Shown piece by piece: positions 1-9,383 of a stretch of 64,000 nucleotides of DNA. The position numbers were made by a program, and so were the translations under genes. The notes below the pieces were generated by a model. It did not search any database. It had not been told where the DNA came from and saw only the letters and a list, made by a program, of their open reading frames with translations. The stretch is from Limnoraphis robusta CS-951 (lineage in GTDB: Bacteria > Cyanobacteriota > Cyanobacteriia > Cyanobacteriales > Microcoleaceae), in the NCBI RefSeq assembly GCF_000972705.2, contig NZ_LATL02000101.1, forward strand, positions 26,658 to 90,657, read 5' to 3'. Within the stretch, counting starts at the first letter, position 1. Every line of letters begins with the position of its first letter.

Positions 1-466
1 TGTCTTCGTCGTCATCATCAGAAACGATCACTTCCTGGGGAAGAACTCCCTCCGGAATGTGATCATCGTTCAAATTCTCCTCCTCATCGTCATTGAAGTC
101 AAACTGAGGCATCGGAGGAATGGGTTCTTCGTCGAGATCTAAAGATTCCTCGGGAGGGATCTTGAGAATGATTTCATCTTCCCATAGGGGTATGTCATCC
201 CCAAACTGACGCCCATAAATCTTCACCGTATAAACGGAGTCAATATCAAGCCTCTTCATCCCGTTCTCAATAAAGCTCACTAAAGCTTTTTGATTATTGG
301 GGACTTGTTCGCCTTCAAGCATGACATGAAGACAGCCATTATCCCGCATGACATCTGCATTAATGCCTTTCGGTTTAAGGGAATGGTTGATCGCACTGGC
401 GATCGCTTTTGGATCGCCTTGTTTGGCGAGTTGTTTAGCGAGATCCCGTTGGTTTTCGTCTGGCAT
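1..466 (-). CDS. Hypothetical cyanobacterial protein, 3' end cut by window
   Basis: An open frame of 155 codons runs from ATG at 466 to the window edge without a stop, so the C-terminus is missing. The first ~95 residues (starting MPDENQRDLAKQLAKQG) form a compact alpha/beta module containing AIASAINHSLKPKGI, CLHVMLEG and VKIYGRQ; I recognise this style of module from cyanobacterial proteins of unknown function. After it comes an acidic, proline-containing low-complexity tail (DLDEEPIPPMPQ, then runs of D and E), probably disordered. Codon use looks normal and two HIP1-like octamers lie inside. I cannot assign a function. Confidence 0.75.
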   Translation of the reverse strand, partial: MPDENQRDLAKQLAKQGDPKAIASAINHSLKPKGINADVMRDNGCLHVMLEGEQVPNNQKALVSFIENGMKRLDIDSVYTVKIYGRQFGDDIPLWEDEIILKIPPEESLDLDEEPIPPMPQFDFNDDEEENLNDDHIPEGVLPQEVIVSDDDDED

Positions 467-599
467 GGCTCACCCTCTATAAGGGGTAACTGGCAATTCA
501 ATGATACTATCTGTTTTTGTAAGCTGTGTAACCTGATTTGACAAGACGCTCAAGGGGTCGAATCCGCCGGGAAACAGCCACAAGCATTCTGTTTAAATT

Positions 600-1595
600 C
601 TACCGCCGAGATTGAGATTGAAATAGGTTACACAAGGCAATGACGTGAGTTTGTAGGGTTGAGATTTCATCTGAACCGCGTTTGAGTTGGGTTTCTAACT
701 CGAGCAACAGAGGTAAGCTTTGTTGGAGTTGGTTAACGGAAAGGGATTGCACCTCTTGACGCAGAAAATAAATGCGCTTAGGATTACTAATTTCGGCTGC
801 TTTGGCGATTTCTCGCTCATCTTTGACTTGGCGATCTATCATTAGTTTGACCCATAACCAAGTGCGAAATTGACCCACTAATGTGGCAACAATTCGCAGT
901 CCTGGTTCATTGTGATCGATCAAAGCTGCTATTAATTCTAGAGCCTGATGGGTATTTCCCGCTTTGATCGCATTGGCGAGTTTCAGGCTATTTTGAGTAT
1001 TAGACTGAACGAGGGAGGCGATCGCTTCTATCTTCAGGGCTTTGGAGTCATTTCCGGCATAGAGTTTTAATTTTTCTAATTCGTTGTATAGTTGTTGCGT
1101 ATCGTTTCCCACAGCTTCGGCTAAAAGTTCAACTCCGGGTGATGTGAGTTTGACTCCGAGTTGGGCGGCGACTTGTTTAACGCGCTGTTCGAGTTGGTCG
1201 GTTTTCCAGGGGGGAATGCGGGAAAATTCTTGAACGGTGGCCTGCTGTTGCAGTAATTTTGTAGACTTGAGACGACCATCCGGTTTATTCGGCGTTGTCA
1301 GTAACAGCGTTGTTGTCTGCGGAATCACTTCCAGGGTTCGTTGTAATTCCTTGAGGATGTCTTCGGAACAGTGTTGGGTGATCGGGGTATTAACCAGCCA
1401 CACCAAACGACTTCCTAAGCCAAACGGCGGGGTCATGGCCTGATTTAGGCCAGAAATAACAGCATTTGGCGAATCGGGCAGAATTTTGTCAAAATTGAAT
1501 GTAGACCAGCTAGGATCGAGGATGGACTCGCGCAGAGCATCTACGGCTTTAGCAAGAGAAAATTCATCATCTCCCCAGTAGAGGTAAACTGGCAT
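600..1595 (-). CDS. holA: DNA polymerase III, delta subunit
   Basis: The 331-residue product matches the clamp-loader delta subunit, which opens the beta sliding clamp during replication. It begins MPVYLYWGDDEFSLAKA, the typical cyanobacterial HolA start with the degenerate P-loop region, followed by the AAA+-like fold and a C-terminal helical collar (LKLANAIKAGNTHQALELI, then FRTWLWVKLM). The frame extends 17 codons upstream, but the ATG at 1595 gives the family-typical N-terminus and avoids overlap with the divergent gene. It is transcribed away from the 2H phosphoesterase gene, with ~75 bp between the two starts for both promoters. Confidence 0.93.
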   Translation of the reverse strand: MPVYLYWGDDEFSLAKAVDALRESILDPSWSTFNFDKILPDSPNAVISGLNQAMTPPFGLGSRLVWLVNTPITQHCSEDILKELQRTLEVIPQTTTLLLTTPNKPDGRLKSTKLLQQQATVQEFSRIPPWKTDQLEQRVKQVAAQLGVKLTSPGVELLAEAVGNDTQQLYNELEKLKLYAGNDSKALKIEAIASLVQSNTQNSLKLANAIKAGNTHQALELIAALIDHNEPGLRIVATLVGQFRTWLWVKLMIDRQVKDEREIAKAAEISNPKRIYFLRQEVQSLSVNQLQQSLPLLLELETQLKRGSDEISTLQTHVIALCNLFQSQSRR

Positions 1596-1670
1596 CTGTG
1601 AAGGTTTCCGAACAAGAGGCGAAAAAGATTGGACGATACTTACCAAGTTTACGTGAATCGGGTGGCGCGG

Positions 1671-2408
1671 ATGACGCTACTAGAAACCTATATCTCTCAG
1701 TTAGAACACATCCAGGAGTCTCCCAAGTACAAACTCCTTCCGGTTGGGGGACGACAAGCGGTTCCTTTTCCGGGTTATACCATCATTACACCTCCTGTAG
1801 CTGATGATCCAGATAATCGGGGTTTTTACGACCATCTACAAGCTTGTCAGCAACAACTGGCTGAAAAATTTGATTCCCAATTGTGGGTACCTGTACCTGC
1901 TGATAGCTTACACTTGACTTTGGCCGATTTGATTTGGGATAGTAGCTATCGGGATGCGAGTCAAGATCAGTCGTTTGATCACAAATTACTTGGGGCGATC
2001 GCTGAATCTTTTTCAGCTTTTCAAGCGAATGTAAGTGATCAGCCAATTCGTTGGCAAGTTCTAGGAATTATTCTGATGACTCGGGCGATCGGTGTCTGTT
2101 TGGCGCCAAGAGATGAAAGTTCCTATGAGGAGATTGTACAATTCCGGCGAGCTATTTATCAAAATCCCAGTTTTATGGCTTTAGGAATTGAACAACAGTA
2201 TCATTTTACGGCTCATATTACCTTTGGGTATTTTGGTACTATTCCATCAGATTTAGATCGGCATCAAATTAGCACGGTTTTATCTGATTTTAACCATCAG
2301 TGGATGGACTCTCCTCAAGAATTACTCATCAAACGCGCCGAACTTCGCAAATTTGATGATATGACTCGTTATTATCGGGAGGACAATTGGCCTGTTCTAG
2401 TGTTTTGA
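1671..2408 (+). CDS. 2H phosphoesterase-like protein (DUF1868 type)
   Basis: The 245-residue protein carries two H-x-T motifs typical of the 2H phosphoesterase/LigT fold: HLTLADL in the N-terminal half and HITFGYF near residue 183. Such enzymes act on cyclic or 2',5'-linked phosphodiesters of RNA or nucleotides; the actual substrate is unknown. The region QAVPFPGYTIITPP and the overall length fit DUF1868. The frame is open from 1629, but the ATG at 1671 (MTLLETYISQ) is the best start. It ends 18 bp before the methyltransferase gene on the same strand, so the two may be co-transcribed. Confidence 0.8.
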   Translation: MTLLETYISQLEHIQESPKYKLLPVGGRQAVPFPGYTIITPPVADDPDNRGFYDHLQACQQQLAEKFDSQLWVPVPADSLHLTLADLIWDSSYRDASQDQSFDHKLLGAIAESFSAFQANVSDQPIRWQVLGIILMTRAIGVCLAPRDESSYEEIVQFRRAIYQNPSFMALGIEQQYHFTAHITFGYFGTIPSDLDRHQISTVLSDFNHQWMDSPQELLIKRAELRKFDDMTRYYREDNWPVLVF

Positions 2409-2426
2409 AGGCTAGATTATTATTCA

Positions 2427-3380
2427 ATGAGAGTCGTTGATTTATTCGCCGGGTGTGGAGGTTTATCACTCGGCTTACAACAAGCAGGGTTTAATGTTGT
2501 TGCTGCTTTTGATCACTGGGAAAGCGCAGTTAAAGTTTATCAAAAAAACTTCGCTCATCCCATTTTTTTGAGCGATCTGCAAGATGTGAAAGCTGCGGTT
2601 AATTTAATTAAACCCTTTACTCCTAATGTCATTGTTGGCGGGCCTCCTTGTCAAGATTTTTCCAGTGCAGGAAAACGAGATGAAAATTTAGGACGCGGCG
2701 ACTTAACTCTCGCCTTTACTGATATTATTACCACAATTAAACCCCAATGGTTTATCCTCGAAAATGTCGCATTATTCCAAAAAAGTCGTCAATATACCCA
2801 AGCCAAAACACTGTTTAAACAGTCCGGTTACGGACTCAATGAAAAAGTGTTTGATGCCAGTTTATGTGGAGTTCCGCAAAAAAGAAAACGGTTTTTATGG
2901 GTGGGAGAATTAAACGGAAAAGATAATCGTTTATTGAGTTATTTTGATTTAAAATTATCCTCAAAACCGACAACCGTTCGAGACTATTTAGGTGATAAAC
3001 TGGGACTCGAATATTATTATAGACATCCCAGAAGCTATCAACGTCGAGGAATATTTAGCATCGACGAACCCAGTCCAACCGTCAGAGGCGTTAACCGTCC
3101 CATTCCCAAAACCTATCAAAAACATCCCCAAGATCCAGTAGAAATCACCCCGAATATTCGTCCGTTAACGACAATAGAAAGAAGCTATATTCAAACCTTC
3201 CCCGAAACCTTTATTTTTGAAGGATCTAAAACCGATCTCGAACAAATGATCGGAAATGCAGTTCCCGTTAAATTAGCAGAATTTGTGGGAAAATGTATGA
3301 TTAATTCTGTAGAAAACAAAAAGTTACAATTACCTAAACTGGAAAACGGCTATCAGCAACTCTCGTTAAATTTGACTTAA
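2427..3380 (+). CDS. DNA cytosine-5 methyltransferase (orphan)
   Basis: The 317-residue protein shows the ordered m5C-methylase motifs: I (VDLFAGCGGLSLGL, SAM binding), IV with the catalytic cysteine (GGPPCQDFSSAGKR), VI (ENVALF), VIII (CGVPQKRKRFLWVG) and X (MIGNAVPVKLAEFV). No restriction endonuclease gene lies beside it, so it looks like a solitary cyanobacterial methylase. It is short for the family, leaving a small target-recognition region (about residues 170-240). Cyanobacteria commonly encode an orphan m5C enzyme for CGATCG, the core of HIP1; that this is the one is only a hypothesis. It follows the phosphoesterase gene by 18 bp. Confidence 0.93.
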   Translation: MRVVDLFAGCGGLSLGLQQAGFNVVAAFDHWESAVKVYQKNFAHPIFLSDLQDVKAAVNLIKPFTPNVIVGGPPCQDFSSAGKRDENLGRGDLTLAFTDIITTIKPQWFILENVALFQKSRQYTQAKTLFKQSGYGLNEKVFDASLCGVPQKRKRFLWVGELNGKDNRLLSYFDLKLSSKPTTVRDYLGDKLGLEYYYRHPRSYQRRGIFSIDEPSPTVRGVNRPIPKTYQKHPQDPVEITPNIRPLTTIERSYIQTFPETFIFEGSKTDLEQMIGNAVPVKLAEFVGKCMINSVENKKLQLPKLENGYQQLSLNLT

Positions 3381-3461
3381 TATCTTGATGACTCAAAATG
3401 TCTTCCTTCGTGTCTTCGTGTCTTCGTGTTTCTTCTTTCCCTCCGAATAAATAACTAAACT

Positions 3462-4103
3462 ATGGTTGAACCACTCGATGGAATAATCACTCAAAAATCC
3501 TTTGAAATAATTGATAGCGAAATTGGCGAACATTCCTTTACTGCTAACGAATATGCGATCGTTCGTAGAGCTATTCACGCCACCGCAGACTTTGAACTCG
3601 CCCAACTGATTCGCTTTAGTCCCGATGCAATTGAGCAGGGAATCGCCAGCATAGCTAATCGTAAGCCTATTATTACAGATGTGGGCATGGTTAAGCAAGG
3701 GGTTGCTGGAATGATCGCCAAAACCTTTAAAAATCCCCTAATATGCGCCATTGAACAAGCTTCAAACCCCCTCCCCGGAAAAACCCGCACCGAAACGGGA
3801 CTATTAAAAATAGCGGAACAATTTCCCGATGGAATTTTTGTCATTGGTAACGCCCCAACTGCTTTATTATCCCTCTGTTCACAAGTCAGTCAAGGCTTAG
3901 TTAAACCTTCGTTAATTATTGGTGTTCCTGTGGGGTTTGTCTCTGTTGTAGAATCAAAAATGGTTCTTGCTCAAACTCCCGTCCCGCAAATTAGAATAGA
4001 AGGACGAAAAGGCGGTTCGGCTGTAGCTGCGGCAATTTTAAATGCTTTAATTGTATTAGCCTGGGAACGTTATAACGGATGGGTTAATGGTGGGGTTTTG
4101 TAA
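3462..4103 (+). CDS. cobH: Precorrin-8X methylmutase
   Basis: The protein (213 aa) converts precorrin-8X or its cobalt form to (hydrogeno/cob)byrinate by moving a methyl group in corrin synthesis. Family features are the catalytic-histidine segment RRAIHATADFELA, KPIITDVGMV, the glycine-rich stretch IGNAPTALL, and GVPVGFVSVVESK. The end GRKGGSAVAAAILNALI is also typical. The last residues (NGWVNGGVL) are encoded by the first unit of a degenerate tandem repeat that continues past the stop, so the extreme C-terminus may be repeat-derived. The next gene, cobL/cbiET, catalyses the preceding steps of the same pathway. Confidence 0.95.
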   Translation: MVEPLDGIITQKSFEIIDSEIGEHSFTANEYAIVRRAIHATADFELAQLIRFSPDAIEQGIASIANRKPIITDVGMVKQGVAGMIAKTFKNPLICAIEQASNPLPGKTRTETGLLKIAEQFPDGIFVIGNAPTALLSLCSQVSQGLVKPSLIIGVPVGFVSVVESKMVLAQTPVPQIRIEGRKGGSAVAAAILNALIVLAWERYNGWVNGGVL

Positions 4104-4176
4104 CGGATGGGTGAATGCTGGGTTTTTTAGGTTTATGTTTTTTGGAAACGGATGGGTTAATTGTGGGTTTTTTGGA
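4071..4176 (+). repeat. Three degenerate tandem copies of an ~30-bp unit
   Basis: The unit aacggatgggttaatg followed by a G/T-rich tail (tggggttttg or similar) occurs at about 4074, 4102 and 4146. The first copy overlaps the cobH stop codon and the others lie in the intergenic region before cobL. Copies differ by substitutions and small indels, so this looks like a local duplication. Confidence 0.7.
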
Positions 4177-4315
4177 TTTATGCTTTTGGAAGCTGATGGC
4201 TTTGGGTGGGTTCAGATTATCTATCCGTTTTTATCTTAGCATTGGTTTAATTATCTCAACCACAATTTAATCCGTTACCAGTGGGGTTTTTGTAAACAAG
4301 ATTCAGTGAGATAAA

Positions 4316-5605
4316 TTGACAATACAGGTTGTTGGAATTGGTTTAGATGGGGAAGCGGGACTCAGTGAGTCCGTGCGACAAATTGTTGATCAAGCAACTA
4401 TTTTAGTGGGAAGCGATCGCCATCTTCGTTATTTTCCCGATCATCCGGCACCTCGGATAATATTACAAGACTTGACAGCAACTTTAGTTGAAATTCAGCA
4501 CTATTTATTAGCGTTTGAAACGAATACACCGGATCTTGATCCCATTGTTGTCGTATTAGTATCGGGTGATCCGTTATTTTTTGGGTTGGGACGGTTATTA
4601 TTAGCGAAATTTCCCCCAGAAAAATTGACCTTTCATCCTCATTTGAGTTCGATTCAATTAGCGTTTAATCGGGTTAAAATTCCTTGGCAGGATGCTGAGA
4701 TTATTAGTACACATGGACGTTCTTTTGAGCAGTTAACACAAGCCCTTCAGCAAGGTACAGAAAAAATTGCCATTTTAACCGATACAACTGATCATACCCC
4801 AAAAGCGATCGCTCGTCTACTATCTTCTCTCGATTTACCCACAGTTTATCAATTTTGGGTGTGTGAAAATTTAGGGGGAATTGATGAGCGAGTTCAACAA
4901 TGGTCAATTGATCAGATTTCGACTCAGAAATTTGCGTCGTTAAATGTGGTAATCTTGTTAAGAGAATCTAGTCTTTCTCCCCGTTTAGATTTATCTCAAG
5001 TTCCATTTTTCGGAATACCTGATAAACTATTTTGTAGTTTTAGCGATCGCCCCGGACTGATGACCAAGCGGGAAGTGAGAACCTTAATTTTAGGAGAATT
5101 AGCGTTACAACCGGAGCAAATTATCTGGGATATTGGGGCGGGGACGGGTTCAGTTTCGATAGAAATTGCGCGTTTATTTGCTAATTCTACGGTCTATGCA
5201 GTGGAAAAAACGGCAGCAGGAACAGCGTTAATTGAGCAGAATCGAGAGAGATTTCAGACGAATAATGTGATTTCAATTCACGGGGAAGCACCTGCTATTT
5301 TACATCGTTTACGCGCTCCTCATCGGATTTTTATTGGGGGAAGTGGGGGAAATTTAGAGGAGATTTTAGGACTCTGTAGTTTACGGCTAATTGCAGGAGG
5401 AACGATTGTCTTAGCCTTAGCGACCTTAGAACATTTGAATCGAGCGTTAAATTGGCTAGAAAATAGAATTGCAGTTGAACAAACTTGGCGTTATCAGTTG
5501 TTACAGGTTCAGTTATCGCGTTCAGTTCCCATTAGCAGTTTAACACGATTTTCTCCCCTTAATCCAGTGACAATTCTGACAATTCATCATTTCCCTAACA
5601 CCTGA
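4316..5605 (+). CDS. cobL: Precorrin-6Y C5,15-methyltransferase (decarboxylating), CbiE-CbiT fusion
   Basis: The 429-residue protein is the two-domain enzyme that methylates C5 and C15 and decarboxylates the acetate chain of precorrin-6Y. The N-terminal CbiE-like tetrapyrrole methylase (from VVGIGLDGEAGL, with VVVLVSGDPLFFGLG) occupies about residues 1-205. The C-terminal CbiT-like Rossmann methylase has DIGAGTGSVSIEIA and IFIGGSGG. The start is TTG at 4316; no ATG gives the full N-terminal beta strand. It sits ~210 bp after cobH. The 3' end overlaps the convergent membrane-protein gene by 19 bp. Confidence 0.93.
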   Translation: MTIQVVGIGLDGEAGLSESVRQIVDQATILVGSDRHLRYFPDHPAPRIILQDLTATLVEIQHYLLAFETNTPDLDPIVVVLVSGDPLFFGLGRLLLAKFPPEKLTFHPHLSSIQLAFNRVKIPWQDAEIISTHGRSFEQLTQALQQGTEKIAILTDTTDHTPKAIARLLSSLDLPTVYQFWVCENLGGIDERVQQWSIDQISTQKFASLNVVILLRESSLSPRLDLSQVPFFGIPDKLFCSFSDRPGLMTKREVRTLILGELALQPEQIIWDIGAGTGSVSIEIARLFANSTVYAVEKTAAGTALIEQNRERFQTNNVISIHGEAPAILHRLRAPHRIFIGGSGGNLEEILGLCSLRLIAGGTIVLALATLEHLNRALNWLENRIAVEQTWRYQLLQVQLSRSVPISSLTRFSPLNPVTILTIHHFPNT

Positions 5606-6090
5606 CGATAGCCTAGATATCCGAGAGTTAAAACAATTGCTAAGATGACTAGAAAAGTTGAAGATGGTAAAGCCGAGAAAAAAATAATTCTAATTCGTGA
5701 TAACATCCAAGAAAGAACGAGAAAAGCTCCGGCTAGGAAGATAAAACCTTCTAAAGTTCTAAAGGCGGGAATAAAGTCTAAAGGGATTCTTTGTTTAGAG
5801 ATCCACAGAGAGCTTAACAGATAATAAGGGGGCGCAGCAAGCAGTAAAAAATCCGCCTGTTTCACCACTAACGACCAACCGCCTGTATTCGTCGCATAGG
5901 CTAAATATCCGACCCAAAAGAACATCGTAATTAATGCAAACCATAGGTTAAAACTCAGGACGTAGGGTTCTTCCCAATATCCGGGAATGAGAAAACAAAT
6001 TAACCACGTTAACCAAGGGGCGATCAGGATAAAAAAGAGGATAATATCGCGGTAATTAACGATTTGCGAGAATAAGGCTTCGAGAGTCAT
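5587..6090 (-). CDS. Multi-pass membrane protein of unknown function
   Basis: This 167-residue hydrophobic protein has about five likely membrane spans: IILFFILIAPWLTWLICFLI, LWFALITMFFWVGYLA, a middle hydrophobic stretch (FLLLAAPPYYLLSSL), GFIFLAGAFLVLSWML and a final span ending just before QVLGK. I do not recognise a catalytic motif. It has cyanobacterial composition and converges with cobL, overlapping its last 19 bp. The long hydrophobic stretches and single ATG start at 6090 make it likely to be real. Confidence 0.75.
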   Translation of the reverse strand: MTLEALFSQIVNYRDIILFFILIAPWLTWLICFLIPGYWEEPYVLSFNLWFALITMFFWVGYLAYATNTGGWSLVVKQADFLLLAAPPYYLLSSLWISKQRIPLDFIPAFRTLEGFIFLAGAFLVLSWMLSRIRIIFFSALPSSTFLVILAIVLTLGYLGYRQVLGK

Positions 6091-6679
6091 TAATCAACTA
6101 TTCTTACTCGTTATTTCTATTCTATCTTTTGAAATAGAAGATCGCTAATTTTCAAGGTTAAAACCTGTTTAACTTATTGATATCTTGGATCGTGATTATC
6201 CGCAAGGAAACCACACGGATGAGTTTTTGTTATAACAACTCAGTAATTTTACTTAGGTATTTCTCGGGCTGTGAGTTAAAATTTAGAGCATAAATGATAC
6301 AAAACTATATGAAAATTTCTCTTAACTTTATTAAAGTTGGTTTTTTCAAGGACTCCCCGGAGTAAACACAAGACTGAGGCACATCTTGGCTAAAAAACCC
6401 GGTTTTTCTTCGTCATTCAGGACGCAAATGTTGAGTTTCGTTTAAAAAGCGGGTTTATGGTTCGTGACTCAACATAACGAACAAAATACAAAAATAAGAT
6501 TTTTTAAGCTTTATTTAAGTTTATAACACCTTACAACAATTTAACTTGAATTTCTGTAAAACAGAATTCATTATTAATTCCTCTTTTAGCTGTAGGATGA
6601 GAAATAGTGAATCATCTTCAAAGTTTGACTTTTGGGTATAACTTGAGTTGACTAACAAAAACTAGGAGAAACTGTCAGC
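6091..6679. other. Intergenic region without a recognised gene
   Basis: This AT-rich, 589-bp gap lies between two divergent genes. Around 6392-6408 it contains aaaaaacccggtttttctt, a single short copy of the hairpin core that also occurs at 9521-9556 and 14236-14303. A good Shine-Dalgarno sequence for the next small ORF lies at its right end. I see no tRNA or other RNA gene. Confidence 0.5.
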
Positions 6680-6928
6680 ATGGAAGTCATATTAGTTTAT
6701 TTAATTCTCGGCTTAGTTTTAATCTTGAATGAGAATGGATCTGAGAATTTGCCGGATCAAGATCATCGAGTTTTAGAGAAAAGCGATTACCCAAAAAATA
6801 GTTCTGAACAACTCTATTATCGATACAATAAACTGCTTAAAAAACAGCCAGAATACGTTCTGTATTCAGAAATAGAAGATTTAGATATCAAGCATTCTAG
6901 AAGCACGAATAGCCCCAGAAAAATTTAA
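6680..6928 (+). CDS. Small hypothetical membrane-anchored protein
   Basis: This 82-codon ORF has an aggagaaa ribosome-binding site about 10 bp before the ATG. The first ~16 residues (MEVILVYLILGLVLIL) form one hydrophobic helix; the remainder is polar and charged with no recognised motif. It stands alone, with long non-coding sequence upstream and a convergent cyclase gene downstream. The RBS and the soluble-tail composition favour a real gene, but no homology is recognised. Confidence 0.45.
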   Translation: MEVILVYLILGLVLILNENGSENLPDQDHRVLEKSDYPKNSSEQLYYRYNKLLKKQPEYVLYSEIEDLDIKHSRSTNSPRKI

Positions 6929-7071
6929 TTTTTATTGGGGGTTAATCAGCTTTTTCTCTCAATTTGGGTGACTCAGTAAAAGATGTTATGAAATGATTGT
7001 TCATTGCATCTTTAAAAACCCAAGTGTGAGGAACTAAGATCACCTGTTGCTTGACTTCTTCTAGAAAATTG

Positions 7072-9075
7072 TCAATCTTTCTTTCCAATTAACCAATAAG
7101 TTTTCATTTTCCCCCGCCCCTTAACCGAAATTTCACCTCGGGCTTCAAAGTAATACTTGTCTTTTAATCGTTGATAAGTTTCTTCTGTGACTTGAATTCG
7201 TCCCGGTTCTCCCGATGACTCCATCCGAGATGCAATATTTACCGCATCTCCCCACAAATCATAAATAAACTTTTTAATTCCAATGACACCTGCGACAACG
7301 GAACCTGTATTAATTCCTATTCTAATTTTTAAATTTTGGCATTCTTCAAAATCTCCTAAAATAGTCTCGGCTTGAAAGATTGTCATAATATTCTGCATTT
7401 CTAACGCCATATCTGCAATAGCTTCTGCATGATTTTCTTGAGGAAGGGGTAAACCTCCAACCACCATATAAGCATCACCAATGGTTTTAATTTTTTCGAG
7501 TTGATATTGTTCTGCTAAGTAGTCAAAACTTGAAAAGAGTTTATTGAGTAAACCCACTAATTGTATCGGTGGAACTTTCGCCGATAAAGGGGTAAACCCG
7601 ACGACATCTGCAAACAAAATGGTTACTTCTTCCATTGCAGAAGCGATGGTTCTTTCTCCTTGTTTGAGTTGATCCGCAATGGCTTTTGGGAGAATATTTA
7701 AGAGTAATTGTTCTGAATTTTCCTTTTCTAAGCGCAATTCTGACGTTCGTTCTTCGACTCGATTTTCAAGTTCTTCGTTGGTTTTTGCTAAGGCTGTAAA
7801 AGACTCTTGAAGTTGTTGAGTCATCGTATTAAAAGATTGAGCTAATATTCGCAACTCTTTGATATTTTCGGGTTGAACTGATTGATGAAAATCACCCTGA
7901 GCAATGGCTTGGCTAGCTTGACTGAGACGATAAATTGGAAAACTAATCAAACGGGCGGTAATTAGTCCTAAAATTGTTGTCAGAATTAGAGCTACAAGAC
8001 AAAGTAAAAAAGTCGTGCGATTATTGGCATTAATTTCTGCCATAAAATCGTTTTCTGGTACAACTAAAACAATTAACCAATCTAAACCACGACTATCTTT
8101 GAACGGTAAAACTTCTATAAATTGACGTTTTCCTTCGAGTTCAAAATCAAGTTGTTGGGGCTGGCGAATCTTTTGCAAATTTCCATAACGCTGCTGTAAA
8201 TATTTTGCCGTTTCTTTCACTAAGATATCATGACTTTTAGTGGCTTTGAGGCGATCGCCATTAACCCCGGTTAACGGATCATCCGTTGTACTAGAAACGA
8301 GTTTACCAGACCGTTCTACAATAAACGCCTCTCCAGAATGACCTAGCTCTAATTTTTGCAGAAATTGACGTAATTCCTCTGATAATAAAACATCAATTCC
8401 ACAAACTCCCACAAAACTATTGCCATTAATGCTATAAGCAGGTAAACTTGCTGTTATGGTCGGAACTTGACTGGTAAAATCTAAATAAATTTCACTCCAA
8501 GTTGCTTGAGCTTCAGCTTTAGCGGCTCGATACCAAGGACGAACACGGGGATCATAAGGGTTAACTTCCCGGATAAAATACATTCGATCCGCCCGCACAT
8601 CTAAGCGATACCGACGCATACGATAGTCCGTTGAAGCGTTACTAACGGTTAATTCAAAAAAATTGATATCAGAAGTCCGACTCACACCGATAAAATGTCC
8701 GGTTTGTTCTTCCCCACAATACACACTATTAACGTAAGGTGCAATTTTAATTTGTTGAAGAAACTGGTTCACCCCTTTACCCGAAATAAAATCAATTTCC
8801 CCTCGGGCGATCGCATCTGCATTCAGACGATTAATAGAATGAAGTGTGTTAATATAACTTCCAAGCTGTTGATTAATCCGGGCAGTCAGTTCATTTCGCA
8901 GTTGAGACGCTAAATCATTAACGGCTTGTTGGGCGTTGTAATAGGAAAAATACCCCACTAAACCAAAAGTCGTAATAACCTGGGTAATAAACGGAACAAT
9001 CAAAAAGGTTCGCAGAGAAACATTACCTGCTTTATGCTTCAACCATTGTAAAAGTGCGGAGGGGCTAACCACCAT
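7072..9075 (-). CDS. Membrane adenylate cyclase with dCache sensor and HAMP domain
   Basis: The 667-residue protein has an N-terminal membrane helix (~20-45), a periplasmic Cache-type sensor region to ~340 (with YDPRVRPWYRAA and VCGIDVLL), a second membrane helix (TFLLCLVALILTTILGLITA), a HAMP linker, a short coiled coil, and a class III cyclase domain at ~470-665. The cyclase keeps the metal aspartates (ILFADVVGFTPL), the base-specifying lysine (KIKTIGDAYM) and Asp in LWGDAVNIASRME, the K/D pair typical of ATP rather than GTP substrates. It probably makes cAMP in response to an extracellular small molecule. ATG at 9075 is preferred over an upstream TTG. Confidence 0.92.
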   Translation of the reverse strand: MVVSPSALLQWLKHKAGNVSLRTFLIVPFITQVITTFGLVGYFSYYNAQQAVNDLASQLRNELTARINQQLGSYINTLHSINRLNADAIARGEIDFISGKGVNQFLQQIKIAPYVNSVYCGEEQTGHFIGVSRTSDINFFELTVSNASTDYRMRRYRLDVRADRMYFIREVNPYDPRVRPWYRAAKAEAQATWSEIYLDFTSQVPTITASLPAYSINGNSFVGVCGIDVLLSEELRQFLQKLELGHSGEAFIVERSGKLVSSTTDDPLTGVNGDRLKATKSHDILVKETAKYLQQRYGNLQKIRQPQQLDFELEGKRQFIEVLPFKDSRGLDWLIVLVVPENDFMAEINANNRTTFLLCLVALILTTILGLITARLISFPIYRLSQASQAIAQGDFHQSVQPENIKELRILAQSFNTMTQQLQESFTALAKTNEELENRVEERTSELRLEKENSEQLLLNILPKAIADQLKQGERTIASAMEEVTILFADVVGFTPLSAKVPPIQLVGLLNKLFSSFDYLAEQYQLEKIKTIGDAYMVVGGLPLPQENHAEAIADMALEMQNIMTIFQAETILGDFEECQNLKIRIGINTGSVVAGVIGIKKFIYDLWGDAVNIASRMESSGEPGRIQVTEETYQRLKDKYYFEARGEISVKGRGKMKTYWLIGKKD

Positions 9076-9220
9076 GAATTTACTCAACTGTTCGCAAACC
9101 GTACTGTCAAACCTAGCATTACCAGTCTAACTTAATCAGTTGAGAGTTTGATCAATATCACCAACCCTAGTCTGTCGTTGTCAACCTTTTTCCTTCAAGA
9201 CGCTGACTTCATCCAAGCTA

Positions 9221-9367
9221 ACCTTTATTACTCAGCAGAAACGTACTATTTTAGAAGCGTATAGTCAAGCTGATTTTTTGATCACAGGAGATGCTGATTT
9301 ATTAACTTTAGGGAATTTTGAGGGTACTGAAATTTTAACTTATAAAGACTTTTTAGAGACAATGTAG
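9221..9367 (+). pseudogene. C-terminal remnant of a PIN-domain toxin
   Basis: A short frame ending at 9365-9367 reads RTILEAYSQADFLITGD, then ADLLTLGNFEGTEILTY and KDFLETM, the characteristic end of PIN-family ribonuclease toxins (the ADxLxTGDxDLL motif). There is no start codon or upstream PIN half, so only the last ~45 residues survive. No antitoxin gene is adjacent. It lies just before a MITE-like palindrome. Confidence 0.65.
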
Positions 9368-9383
9368 ACCTGTAGGATAGGTG

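Noticed and set aside
290..541. Plus-strand ORF of 83 codons at the window start
   Set aside because: It is antisense to the minus-strand gene at 1-466, whose module and low-complexity tail explain the sequence better.
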